Origin: Bacteroidetes bacterium ADurb.Bin302
GTDB taxonomy: Bacteria; Bacteroidota; Bacteroidia; Bacteroidales; Paludibacteraceae
DNA: 64,000 nt
Direction of reading: 5' to 3'
Assembly: GCA_002069025.1 (NCBI GenBank)
Contig: MWBK01000120.1
Coordinates: 1-64,000, forward strand
Positions within the stretch are counted from its first letter, which is position 1. Each line of letters starts with the position of its first letter. The notes beneath the pieces were generated by a model that searched no databases, had not been told where the DNA came from, and saw nothing but the letters and a program-made list of their open reading frames with translations. The position numbers were made by a program, and so were the translations under genes. Below are positions 8,806 through 17,281 of the stretch, piece by piece.

Positions 8806-10335
8806 TTAAACCCATCTACCATCTGAGCGTATCAGAGCAATAAGATGCTCTACCGCTTGTTCTTCGGGAATATTCTTCTCTACACATTGTTGTCCCCTAT
8901 AAAGACTTACACGACCGACCCCGGCTCCTACGTATCCATAATCAGCATCCGCCATTTCGCCGGGTCCGTTAACAACACAACCCATAATACCAATCTTAAG
9001 TGATTTTAAATGAGATGTAGCTGCCTTAATTTTTTCAATTGTAGATTCAATATCAAATAAAGTTCTACCGCAACTTGGGCACGAAATGTATTCAGTCTTA
9101 GTAATACGCGCACCTGTTGCTTGCAGTATTCCATAAGATAAAGAGTTTACAATATCCGCTGCTATGTTTGGTGCCACAATTCTTATTCCATCTCCTAAAC
9201 CATCAATAAAAAATGGTCCAAGTTCGATGGAAGCCTCTATTTGCAAAGTTTCTAAATCAGAAGTATTATACACCCTTGTTAACACAACAGGTTGTTTGTT
9301 ATTCTTAGATTTTAGATTTGCAAAGAACAAACGACCTTCACCCAAAGCATTATCACTTGACAACACGCAATCAAGTACTCCATTAGGCAAAGTTTCTTCT
9401 GCAGTAAGTACCAATGGGACTTGATTCCTCCCAAAAGAACCAACAGCCAAAGTTTCTCTCCGACTATATTGCTCGGGATTATATAAATTTTCATCAAAAC
9501 CTGCGATTATAGCAGCTTTGCTCTTTCTACTGATGAAATCGACTATTTTTTTAGCTACCGGAATTTCTGCAACCGGTGACTCACTTAAAGATACCCTGAT
9601 CGTATCACCTAAGCCGTCAGACAATAACGTTCCTATTCCAACCGCAGATTTAATACGGCCGTCTTTTCCACTTCCTGCTTCAGTAACTCCAAGATGTAGT
9701 GGGAAATTCATTCCTTCTTCCTGCATTCTTCTTGCCATCTGTCGCACAGTTTGGACCATTACACGAGTATTAGATGCCTTGACTGAAATAATTACATTAC
9801 TAAAATTTTCTCTCTTACATATACGTAAAAACTCCATACAAGATTCAGTCATACCTTCGGGAGTATCACCATATTTTTCTAGAATTCTTTTATTAAGTGA
9901 ACCATGATTAACTCCTAATCTAATAGCTGTATTATGTTGTTTGCATAAATTCAGAAATGGAACAAACTTATGCTCTATTTCATCGATTGAATTAGCATAA
10001 TTGCCGGGATTAATTCTTACTTTTTCAACGTGAAGCGCAGCTTCATCTGCAACTTTTGAATTAAAATGTACATCAGCAACCAAAGGCGTGTTATAAGAAC
10101 GTTTATTAAGTTCTTCGCGTATTAAAGCCATGTTTTTGGCTTCGCGTTCACCTTGTGTTGTTAATCGCACTAATTCACTGCCCGCTTTTATTAAATCGAC
10201 AGTCTGATTTACAGAGGCTTCAGTATCCATAGTAGAAGTATTCAGCATAGACTGAATGCGTATAGGATTATTTCCTCCTATACATACATTGCCGACTTTT
10301 ACTACACTCGACTTTCTGCGAATATAATTAATCAT
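8806..10335 (-). CDS. ispG: 4-hydroxy-3-methylbut-2-enyl diphosphate synthase IspG
   Basis: A 509-residue iron-sulfur enzyme of the MEP isoprenoid pathway, converting MEcPP to HMBPP. Residues 1-265 are the TIM barrel (NPIRIQSMLNTSTMDTE, ADVHFNSKVADEAA, VRINPGNYAN). The 4Fe-4S domain is C-terminal, with cluster ligands in SCPSCGRTLFD and IGIMGCVVNGPGEMADADYG. Between them is the extra domain characteristic of Bacteroidetes, Chlamydiae and plants. From memory, Bacteroides forms run to about 600 residues, so the insert here looks shorter. The gene lies ten bases after murF in a leftward operon. Confidence 0.93.
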   Translation of the reverse strand: MINYIRRKSSVVKVGNVCIGGNNPIRIQSMLNTSTMDTEASVNQTVDLIKAGSELVRLTTQGEREAKNMALIREELNKRSYNTPLVADVHFNSKVADEAALHVEKVRINPGNYANSIDEIEHKFVPFLNLCKQHNTAIRLGVNHGSLNKRILEKYGDTPEGMTESCMEFLRICKRENFSNVIISVKASNTRVMVQTVRQMARRMQEEGMNFPLHLGVTEAGSGKDGRIKSAVGIGTLLSDGLGDTIRVSLSESPVAEIPVAKKIVDFISRKSKAAIIAGFDENLYNPEQYSRRETLAVGSFGRNQVPLVLTAEETLPNGVLDCVLSSDNALGEGRLFFANLKSKNNKQPVVLTRVYNTSDLETLQIEASIELGPFFIDGLGDGIRIVAPNIAADIVNSLSYGILQATGARITKTEYISCPSCGRTLFDIESTIEKIKAATSHLKSLKIGIMGCVVNGPGEMADADYGYVGAGVGRVSLYRGQQCVEKNIPEEQAVEHLIALIRSDGRWV

Positions 10336-10344
10336 ACTTTTTTT

Positions 10345-11628
10345 TTATAAATATGACACCAAGCTACTCATTTTCATTGAGTTCGAGCCCTTTATCAATA
10401 TTGTTTTACCTATTATTGGATTTTCTTTTAAGTAATTCGCAAATGCTTCTGTATTCTCAAAACACTTAAATTCGTTCTTTGTTGCAGAAAAATTCTTACC
10501 TAAAAGATATACATCATGAACGCCTATTTTCTCGATTAAATGGACTATATTTTGATGTTCCGTCAGACTAGTTTCTCCCAATTCAAACATATCCCCCAAC
10601 ACTACACATTTAGAAGTTGCATCAATCTTAGCAAAATTCTGCAATGCTGCATCCATGCTTGTAGGATTGGCATTGTAGGCATCTATTATAAGCGTGTTAT
10701 CATTTGTTTTACAAAGTTGAGAACGATTATTTGTAGGAAAATAGGATTCTATGGCAATCTTAATCTTATCATCAGAAACATTAAAATAACGACCTACACA
10801 TACAGCAGACATAACATTTGCCAGATTATAATCGCCTATTAAATTAGTATTAATTTCTATTGAGCCATTAATCGTATTGTATTGTACCTTCAGATAAGGA
10901 GTTACGCCAATAAGTGATCCTGAAACATAATTAGAATCAGATATTCCGTATGTAATAGTATCCAAATCTGTTGCCATCTTGTTAAGATATGGATTATCTG
11001 CATGCAAAAACACCTTTCCCTTACTCATTCTCAGGTATTCATATAATTCGCCTTTTGTTTTCATAACCCCCTCAAAAGAGCCAAAGCCTTCTAAATGAGC
11101 CTTTCCAACATTAGTTATCAGTCCGTAATTAGGCTTCGATATATTAACCAATGACTCAATTTCACCAGGGTGATTAGCGCCCATTTCTACCACAGCCATA
11201 TCATGTTCATTAGTTAAACGAAGTAAAGTAAGAGGTACACCAATATGATTATTTAAATTTCCTTGAGTATATAATATGTTATATTTTTGAGACAATACGG
11301 CAGACACCAATTCTTTAGTGGTAGTCTTGCCATTGGTACCTGTAATACCAATTATTGGAGTTCCTAATTTTTCCCGATGAAATCGAGCTAAATCTTGTAA
11401 TGTTTTTAAGCAATCTTCTACTAGTATACAACGTTCATCGCTAAAGTAATCTTTGTCATCAATCACAGCCATTGCACAGCCTTGCTCAAATGCCTTTGAC
11501 ACATAAGCATTACCATTAAAATTAGCACCTCTCATTGCAAAAAATAGCGAGCCCTTAGGGCAGTTTCGGCTATCAGTCGAAACTTGCTTGCAACGTTCGA
11601 AACACTCATATAACTGCTCGATTTCCAT
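10345..11628 (-). CDS. murF: UDP-N-acetylmuramoyl-tripeptide--D-alanyl-D-alanine ligase MurF
   Basis: A 427-residue cytoplasmic ATP-dependent ligase that adds D-Ala-D-Ala to the peptidoglycan precursor. Visible features are the N-terminal substrate region VSTDSRNCPKGSLFFAMRG, the ATP loop GITGTNGKTTTKELV near residue 95, LNNHIGVPLTLLRL, VVEMGANHPGEI, and the late IIDAYNANPTSMDAAL. All Mur-ligase landmarks and the normal length are present. It is first in the operon murF-ispG-DUF1846-EamA. Its promoter interleaves with that of the divergent DUF6242 gene. Confidence 0.94.
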   Translation of the reverse strand: MEIEQLYECFERCKQVSTDSRNCPKGSLFFAMRGANFNGNAYVSKAFEQGCAMAVIDDKDYFSDERCILVEDCLKTLQDLARFHREKLGTPIIGITGTNGKTTTKELVSAVLSQKYNILYTQGNLNNHIGVPLTLLRLTNEHDMAVVEMGANHPGEIESLVNISKPNYGLITNVGKAHLEGFGSFEGVMKTKGELYEYLRMSKGKVFLHADNPYLNKMATDLDTITYGISDSNYVSGSLIGVTPYLKVQYNTINGSIEINTNLIGDYNLANVMSAVCVGRYFNVSDDKIKIAIESYFPTNNRSQLCKTNDNTLIIDAYNANPTSMDAALQNFAKIDATSKCVVLGDMFELGETSLTEHQNIVHLIEKIGVHDVYLLGKNFSATKNEFKCFENTEAFANYLKENPIIGKTILIKGSNSMKMSSLVSYL

Positions 11629-11640
11629 TTTATCGTTATT

Positions 11641-11673
11641 TTTGACAAAAGTACTGCAATATTTCTAACTTTG
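11641..11673 (+). promoter_or_regulatory. Promoter for the DUF6242 gene and coaD
   Basis: TTTG at 11641-11644 is followed after 21 bases by TAACTTTG at 11666-11673. The predicted transcript begins near 11680, so the in-frame ATG at 11681 would have no leader; starts at 11714 or 11747 are more likely. The two opposed promoters occupy almost the same 37 bases, so polymerase probably cannot use both at once. Confidence 0.65.
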
Positions 11674-11677
11674 ACAA
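11646..11677 (-). promoter_or_regulatory. Promoter for the murF operon
   Basis: On the minus strand a TTG (11677-11675) is followed after 21 bases by TACTTTTG (11653-11646). The predicted transcript starts near 11639, about ten bases before the murF start codon. It shares the same bases as the rightward promoter. Confidence 0.65.
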
Positions 11678-11746
11678 TCCTTGAGGTTTTTTATTTTTAG
11701 AATAAAAAAAATAATGACTAACTTTGACCAAAATTACACGCCAGTT

Positions 11747-13048
11747 ATGCATAAAAGAGTTCCGTTATTGTGTGGATTGAGTATACTCATTTCTACTATT
11801 TTTTCAGCTTGTTTAACAGAGCCTTCTACATCACAAGAGGCACATATTCAATCTTTTTATTTCAATGCAAATGATTCTGCACCGGATATAAGTAGTATAA
11901 CTTTCACGGTAGACACAACAAATCTTATTATTTTTAATACAGATTCTGTTGCGTATGATTCTAACATAAGTCAGATTGTTCCGGTGATAGTAGGATACGG
12001 CAGTTTTTCAGGCATCACTGTAAATTCTATTACATGGAATCAAACCGATTCTTTAGATTTTAGAAATCCTGTAAGTATAACCGTTACGGCTGCCGACAAA
12101 AAAACATCCCACACATACAATGTTGTAGTAAACAAGCACAAAGTTAACCCGGATAGCATCGTATGGACAAAAACAGTTGACGCTATCGCTCAAATAGATA
12201 ATATCAAAGCAACGCAGGCCTTTTATGTCGAAAATAAATTATTCTGTGCTATTCAATCAGAAAATCGTAGCGACATATACGTAGCAGATACGGAAACTAA
12301 TTGGAGTTCTGATATTAATAGTACAATAGAATTTAATGTCAGGTCAATAACAGTGAGAGAAAACGATATCGTTATGCTTACAAACGATGGTTCGGCAATG
12401 TATAGTTGGAATCCTACAACAAAAGCATTAGAACAATTGGCAAATGCACCTGAAGGATATGAAATCAAAGATTTAATCGGATACATAGACGACGAAATTT
12501 GGGCTATCTCTATAAACAATGGCATTAAGACAATCTTAAGCTATAGTAACAACGAATGGAATAACATATCTGATGCATCAATAGAAACAGAGGGATTTCC
12601 TGTTGAAGGCTCTGCAAAAATGCAATGGAACAACACAATGCCATACTTGTTAGGAGGTTCAAACGCATCAGGAGTATTGCAAAATTGTGTGTTTTCTACC
12701 GAAAATGGTAAATACTGGACCAATCTTATCAAATCACCTAATTATGGATTTGGCAATCGCAAAGATGCTGCTGCAATATATCTAGACAACAAAATATTTA
12801 TATTTGGAGGAAGCAATGGCAGTACAATTGTCAGCACTACATACCTGTCACACGATAATGGTTTCAGTTGGTCGAATGCTTTAGAATATCAAGAATTACC
12901 TACTACATACACAGATAAAACAGGCATAAGTGCTGTAGTTGACAACCAAAATTACATTTGGCTTATTGGGGGTAAAGATGAAAACGGATCTTTTCACACA
13001 GATGTATGGAAAGGTCGAATCAATAAATTTGATTTCTTACTGCAATAA
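11747..13048 (+). CDS. DUF6242-like lipoprotein with kelch-type repeats
   Basis: Started at MHKRVPLLCGLSILIS, the protein has 433 residues and a lipoprotein signal ending IFSAC, so it is probably membrane-anchored. Another ATG at 11714, preceded by an A-rich stretch, would add 11 residues. After the signal, the first 110 or so residues form a cadherin-like/DUF4971-type beta domain (VNSITWNQTDSLDFRNPVS, then VTAADKKTSHTYNVVV). The rest is beta-propeller-like, with repeated phrases such as KIFIFGGSNGSTIV and YIWLIGGKDENGSFHTDVW, as in kelch repeats. The function is unknown. It lies six bases ahead of coaD. Confidence 0.65.
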   Translation: MHKRVPLLCGLSILISTIFSACLTEPSTSQEAHIQSFYFNANDSAPDISSITFTVDTTNLIIFNTDSVAYDSNISQIVPVIVGYGSFSGITVNSITWNQTDSLDFRNPVSITVTAADKKTSHTYNVVVNKHKVNPDSIVWTKTVDAIAQIDNIKATQAFYVENKLFCAIQSENRSDIYVADTETNWSSDINSTIEFNVRSITVRENDIVMLTNDGSAMYSWNPTTKALEQLANAPEGYEIKDLIGYIDDEIWAISINNGIKTILSYSNNEWNNISDASIETEGFPVEGSAKMQWNNTMPYLLGGSNASGVLQNCVFSTENGKYWTNLIKSPNYGFGNRKDAAAIYLDNKIFIFGGSNGSTIVSTTYLSHDNGFSWSNALEYQELPTTYTDKTGISAVVDNQNYIWLIGGKDENGSFHTDVWKGRINKFDFLLQ

Positions 13049-13053
13049 TATAA

Positions 13054-13497
13054 ATGGAACGCATTGCTTTATTTCCAGGCAGTTTTAATCCGTTTACAAA
13101 AGGGCATGAGTCTATAGTTAGCAGATCACTAAGCATATTTGACAAAATAATTATTGCTATAGGTGTAAATGGAGATAAAAACATTGAATTCATCGATAAA
13201 AGAATGGATTCTATAAGACAATTATATATAGATAATCCACGTGTTATTGTTGTAAATTACGAAACTCTCACAGCAGATGTAGTAAAAAAATATAATGCCA
13301 ACTGCATCATTAGAGGTATACGTAATGGTAAAGATTTAGAGTACGAAACAAATATAGCAGAAGTCAATTACTCATTTTTTGGAGTAGAAACAATCTTTAT
13401 GCTCAGTGAACCAAATCTTAAAAAGGTTTCATCAAGTATAGTACGAGAATTGCAAAAATACGGTAAAGACGTTTCTTCCTACCTACCAAATAAATAA
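13054..13497 (+). CDS. coaD: Phosphopantetheine adenylyltransferase CoaD
   Basis: A 147-residue enzyme of coenzyme A synthesis, transferring AMP to 4'-phosphopantetheine. The nucleotidyltransferase signature is clear in ALFPGSFNPFTKGHESIV (T-x-G-H motif). The second signature also appears, LSEPNLKKVSSSIVREL, matching the ISSS-VRE region. CIIRGIRNGKDLEYE is the substrate loop. Length is slightly under the 155-160 usual for the family but complete. Six bases separate it from the upstream gene, so it is co-transcribed. Its stop is three bases from that of the convergent rpiB. Confidence 0.93.
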   Translation: MERIALFPGSFNPFTKGHESIVSRSLSIFDKIIIAIGVNGDKNIEFIDKRMDSIRQLYIDNPRVIVVNYETLTADVVKKYNANCIIRGIRNGKDLEYETNIAEVNYSFFGVETIFMLSEPNLKKVSSSIVRELQKYGKDVSSYLPNK

Positions 13498-13500
13498 TAA

Positions 13501-13959
13501 TTACAAATTATTTGCGTTAGAAATCTTATTGACACGCGCAGAATGGCGACCTCCTTCAAAGTCAGTAGTCAAAAAGGACTCAATCATAATTTCAGCCTCA
13601 GCCAATGAAATAAAACGAGCAGGTAATGATATAATATTTGCATCATTATGTTTTCGAGCTAAAAGAGCTATCTCGTTTTTCCAACATAATGCAGCACGAA
13701 CATTACGATATTTATTAGCCACCATACTAACGCCATTACCGGTTCCGCAAATAGCTATGCCAAAATCAAACTTTCCTGCATTAATTTCGGCAGCCATCGG
13801 ATTAATCATATCAGGATAATCAACACTATCAGCAGAGAATGTTCCAAAATCTTTCAATTCGAACAATTTTGCTCCAAAATACTGTTTAATCTCCTCTTTC
13901 AATTCATAACCGGCGTGGTCACAAGCAATAGCAACACTTAAGGTGTCTAAATCTTTCAT
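13501..13959 (-). CDS. rpiB: Ribose 5-phosphate isomerase B
   Basis: A 152-residue LacA/RpiB-family sugar phosphate isomerase interconverting ribose 5-phosphate and ribulose 5-phosphate. Characteristic segments are IACDHAGYELKEEIKQY, VDYPDMINPMAAEI, the active-site cysteine in FGIAICGTGNGVSMVANKY, and a C-terminal EIMIESFLTTDFEGGRH. The start MKDLDTLSVAIACDHAG at 13959 is chosen; in-frame ATGs at 13965 and 13968 are also possible. The stop is three bases from that of convergent coaD. Confidence 0.92.
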   Translation of the reverse strand: MKDLDTLSVAIACDHAGYELKEEIKQYFGAKLFELKDFGTFSADSVDYPDMINPMAAEINAGKFDFGIAICGTGNGVSMVANKYRNVRAALCWKNEIALLARKHNDANIISLPARFISLAEAEIMIESFLTTDFEGGRHSARVNKISNANNL

Positions 13960-14019
13960 ATACATCAAGGTTTAAAGGTTTACCTATTCGGGGATATACT
14001 ATCCCTTGTAAAACAAGAG

Positions 14020-14027
14020 CAAAGATA
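14020..14027 (-). promoter_or_regulatory. -7 element of the rpiB promoter
   Basis: TATCTTTG on the minus strand matches TAnnTTTG exactly. A TTTG lies 22 bases upstream (14053-14050), slightly beyond the usual spacing. The predicted leader is about 55 bases. Confidence 0.5.
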
Positions 14028-14086
14028 GCTCAAATCAATGACAAAAAAGCAAAAGAATTTTATTTATTTCAATAATTATTATGCAA

Positions 14087-15310
14087 TTATTGAGATAAAA
14101 CTAAGAAGCCGTGTTCTTTCAAATCTTCCCAAAATAAAGGATACGATTTAGATACAACATTAGGGTTGTTGATTAAAATATTTTGTAAGCACATAGCTGC
14201 AGGAGCAAATGCCATTGCCATCCTATGATCATCATAAGTATCTATACTGAACTCGCCTGAAGTTTCTATTTTTAAACCGTTCCAAGACAATTCTCCGATT
14301 CCGATTTCCTCTAGCTTAAATCCCATTTTTGCACATTCTTTTTTCAAAGCAGCAATTCTGTCTGTTTCTTTTATTTTTAATGATTGCAATCCACAAAAAT
14401 TAAATTGTACTCCCAAAAGGCAACATGTAACTACTATGGTTTGAGCCAAATCAGGACAAGAATTAAAGTCGTAGAACAGCTTTTTTACAGGAGTTGATGT
14501 TTTTTTTATCCGCACATTACCATTAAGATACTCAGTTTGTACTCCTAATGATTCAAATATTGTTGCTACCACAGAATCCCCTTGTAAACTATTCTTTGAT
14601 AGACCTATTAGTTCAAGTTCGGCATTTTCAGTTAGCGAAATTATTTCGTACCAATATGATGCTGCAGACCAATCATTTTCTACTATATAAGATGTATTCG
14701 AATATTTCTGTGGAAATATTTTTATCACATTATCATGCCATACTGTAGAAACCCCAAAACTTTCCATCATAGATAAAGTCATCTTAATGTAGGGCTTTGA
14801 ACTAATTTTTCCGTTCAAATACATATTGATCCCATTTTGAGTATATGGGGCAATCATAAGTAATGCCGATATATACTGGCTACTAACACTGCCGTCAATT
14901 TCAATATCACCACCAATTAGGCTATGACCCTTTATTCTTAATGGAGGAAATCCCTCTTCGTTAAGATATTCAATATCTGCTCCTATGTTCCTTAAGGCAT
15001 CAACTAAAATCTTAATAGGGCGATGTAACATTCGTTCTGATCCGGTAATTTGCCATTCGCCTGCCTTAAGAGACAAGTAAGCAGTTAAAAATCGCATTGC
15101 AGTTCCGGCAGCACCAACATTTATCTCGTTTTTAAAAGAAGACAATGCAGCAACAACTGCATCTGTATCATCACAACAAGATAGATTTTTTACATCAGAA
15201 CTTCCGGACAAAGCTTTTAAAATTAATGCTCTGTTTGAAATACTTTTAGAAGCCGGTAATATTACGCTTCCGGATATCTTTTTTGATAATATAATACAAT
15301 TTGATTTCAT
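14087..15310 (-). CDS. aroA: 3-phosphoshikimate 1-carboxyvinyltransferase (EPSP synthase)
   Basis: A 407-residue enzyme of the shikimate pathway joining shikimate 3-phosphate and phosphoenolpyruvate. Family features include the N-terminal LPASKSISNRALILKAL, the PEP-binding VGAAGTAMRFLTAYLS, SSQYISALLMIAPY, and the C-terminal LKIKETDRIAALKKE and TYDDHRMAMAFA. Length is slightly short of the 420-430 residues of many homologues, as is common in Bacteroidetes. With aroK at 61 kb it shows that aromatic amino acid synthesis genes are kept. It is monocistronic here. Confidence 0.94.
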   Translation of the reverse strand: MKSNCIILSKKISGSVILPASKSISNRALILKALSGSSDVKNLSCCDDTDAVVAALSSFKNEINVGAAGTAMRFLTAYLSLKAGEWQITGSERMLHRPIKILVDALRNIGADIEYLNEEGFPPLRIKGHSLIGGDIEIDGSVSSQYISALLMIAPYTQNGINMYLNGKISSKPYIKMTLSMMESFGVSTVWHDNVIKIFPQKYSNTSYIVENDWSAASYWYEIISLTENAELELIGLSKNSLQGDSVVATIFESLGVQTEYLNGNVRIKKTSTPVKKLFYDFNSCPDLAQTIVVTCCLLGVQFNFCGLQSLKIKETDRIAALKKECAKMGFKLEEIGIGELSWNGLKIETSGEFSIDTYDDHRMAMAFAPAAMCLQNILINNPNVVSKSYPLFWEDLKEHGFLVLSQ

Positions 15311-15398
15311 TTTTGTCTACAATGCCCACAAAAATATAAAAAAAGGAGCAAAACGGCATCGTTTTATTTATTTTTAAGACATGTTGTCAAATTATGAA

Positions 15399-15429
15399 TT
15401 TGCCATTTTAGATATTCTGATTAATTTTG
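15399..15429 (+). promoter_or_regulatory. Promoter for pckA
   Basis: TTTG (15399-15402), 19 bases, then TAATTTTG (15422-15429) matches the Bacteroidetes consensus exactly. The predicted transcript begins near 15436, leaving an A-rich leader of about 80 bases before the ATG at 15516. Confidence 0.75.
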
Positions 15430-15515
15430 CATCGTGGGTAACAAGGGAGTGACCACATAAAAAATTATTAAAGAGAGAAGTTTTTAAACAATAAATCATT
15501 TAACTATTTTCAAAC

Positions 15516-17123
15516 ATGGCAAATTTAGATTTAAGCAAGTATGGCATTAACGGAGCCATTGAAGTATTACACAATCCTTCATTTGATGTTTTGTATGCAG
15601 AAGAGACAAAACCCGGTTTAGAAGGTTTTGAAAAAGGTCAAGTAACAGAGTTAGGAGCAGTAAACGTTATGACAGGTGTTTACACAGGTCGTTCTCCTAA
15701 AGATAAATTCTTCGTTAAGAATGAAGCAAGCGAAGATAGCCTATGGTGGACATCTGATGAATATAAAAATGACAACAAACCATGTTCAGAAGCAGCTTGG
15801 GCCGACTTAAAAGCTAAGGCAGTAAAACAACTTTCAGGCAAACGTCTATTTGTAATAGATACTTTCTGTGGAGCTAACCCTGCAACACGATTAAAAGTTC
15901 GTTTTATAATGGAAGTAGCTTGGCAAGCACACTTCGTAGCAAATATGTTTATTCGCCCAACAGATCAAGAATTAGCTAACTACGGCGAACCTGATTTTGT
16001 ATCTTTCAACGCAGCAAAAGCAAAAGTTGAAAACTTTAAAGAATTAGGATTAAATTCAGAAACTGCTACCGTATTTAATTTGAAAACAAAAGAACAAGTT
16101 ATTTTGAACACATGGTATGGTGGCGAAATGAAAAAAGGTATTTTCTCTATCATGAACTACCTTAACCCATTGAAGGGTATAGCTTCTATGCACTGCTCTG
16201 CTAACACAGACAAAGCAGGTACTAGTACAGCTATTTTCTTTGGTTTATCAGGAACAGGAAAAACAACTTTGTCAACAGATCCAAAACGTTTACTTATTGG
16301 TGATGACGAGCATGGTTGGGACAACGAAGGTGTATTCAACTATGAAGGTGGATGCTACGCTAAAGTTATCAATCTTGATAAAGATAGCGAACCTGATATT
16401 TACAAAGCAATTCGTCGCGATGCTTTGCTAGAAAATGTTACTGTTGATGCAAATGGAAAAATTGATTTCAATGATAAGAGCGTAACAGAAAACACACGTG
16501 TTTCATATCCTATCGAACATATTGAAAACATCGTTAAACCTGTATCGAAAGGTCCTCACGCAAAACAAGTTATTTTCTTGTCAGCTGATGCTTTCGGAGT
16601 ATTACCTCCTGTATCGATTTTGACACCTGAACAAACAAAATATTATTTCTTATCAGGATTTACAGCAAAATTAGCAGGTACAGAACGTGGAATTACAGAA
16701 CCTACCCCAACATTCTCTGCTTGCTTTGGTGCAGCATTCTTAAGTTTACATCCTACAAAATATGGTGAGGAGTTGGTTAAGAAAATGGAAATGACAGGTG
16801 CAAAAGCATACTTAGTTAACACAGGTTGGAATGGAACAGGAAAACGTATTTCTATTAAAGATACTCGTGGTATAATCGATGCTATCTTAGACGGAAGTAT
16901 AGACAAAGCTCCTACAAAACAAATCCCTATGTTTGACTTCAAAGTGCCAACAGCATTACCTAACGTAGATCCTAAGATTTTGGATCCTCGCGACACTTAT
17001 GCAAGCGCATCTCAATGGGACGAAAAAGCTAAAGATTTAGCAGCACGTTTCATCAAGAACTTTGCTAAATTCGAAGGTAACGAAGCCGGAAAAGCATTAG
17101 TTGCTGCCGGTCCTAAATTGTAA
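15516..17123 (+). CDS. pckA: Phosphoenolpyruvate carboxykinase (ATP)
   Basis: A 535-residue ATP-type PEP carboxykinase interconverting oxaloacetate and PEP with ATP/ADP. In fermentative Bacteroidetes it usually runs toward CO2 fixation into oxaloacetate for succinate formation. Signatures: [15 protein letters not shown], the kinase loop [18 protein letters not shown] near residue 245, the metal-binding [20 protein letters not shown], and [10 protein letters not shown]. Codons are regular, suggesting strong expression. It has its own promoter and is followed by a strong terminator, so it forms a single-gene unit. Confidence 0.96.
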   Translation: MANLDLSKYGINGAIEVLHNPSFDVLYAEETKPGLEGFEKGQVTELGAVNVMTGVYTGRSPKDKFFVKNEASEDSLWWTSDEYKNDNKPCSEAAWADLKAKAVKQLSGKRLFVIDTFCGANPATRLKVRFIMEVAWQAHFVANMFIRPTDQELANYGEPDFVSFNAAKAKVENFKELGLNSETATVFNLKTKEQVILNTWYGGEMKKGIFSIMNYLNPLKGIASMHCSANTDKAGTSTAIFFGLSGTGKTTLSTDPKRLLIGDDEHGWDNEGVFNYEGGCYAKVINLDKDSEPDIYKAIRRDALLENVTVDANGKIDFNDKSVTENTRVSYPIEHIENIVKPVSKGPHAKQVIFLSADAFGVLPPVSILTPEQTKYYFLSGFTAKLAGTERGITEPTPTFSACFGAAFLSLHPTKYGEELVKKMEMTGAKAYLVNTGWNGTGKRISIKDTRGIIDAILDGSIDKAPTKQIPMFDFKVPTALPNVDPKILDPRDTYASASQWDEKAKDLAARFIKNFAKFEGNEAGKALVAAGPKL

Positions 17124-17144
17124 TTGATTAATCTTTTTATTAAT

Positions 17145-17180
17145 AATAGCCCCGAAGTTTAAGACTTTCGGGGCTATTTA
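17145..17180 (+). terminator. Terminator of pckA
   Basis: AATAGCCCCGAAG and CTTTCGGGGCTATT form a 13-bp stem with a one-base bulge and a short A/T loop, followed by a T-rich run. It is 22 bases after the pckA stop. Confidence 0.85.
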
Positions 17181-17190
17181 TTTATTTAAT

Positions 17191-17213
17191 ATGGATGTAA
17201 GTTTTACATCCAT
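17191..17213. repeat. Perfect 10-bp inverted repeat between pckA and parE
   Basis: ATGGATGTAA, a three-base loop GTT, then TTACATCCAT. It lies ten bases after the pckA terminator and 18 bases ahead of the parE -7 box, covering the place where a -33 element would be. It could be an operator for parE or a second terminator; the stem is short of GC pairs for a terminator. Confidence 0.6.
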
Positions 17214-17230
17214 ATTTTACAAAAAAATAC

Positions 17231-17238
17231 TAACTTTG
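17231..17238 (+). promoter_or_regulatory. -7 element of the parE promoter
   Basis: TAACTTTG matches TAnnTTTG. No TTG is found 19-21 bases upstream; that position is occupied by the inverted repeat. The predicted leader is about 37 bases before the ATG at 17282. Confidence 0.5.
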
Positions 17239-17281
17239 CAGTTAGCATAACATCATACTTTTAAAAACAATAATTTGATAT

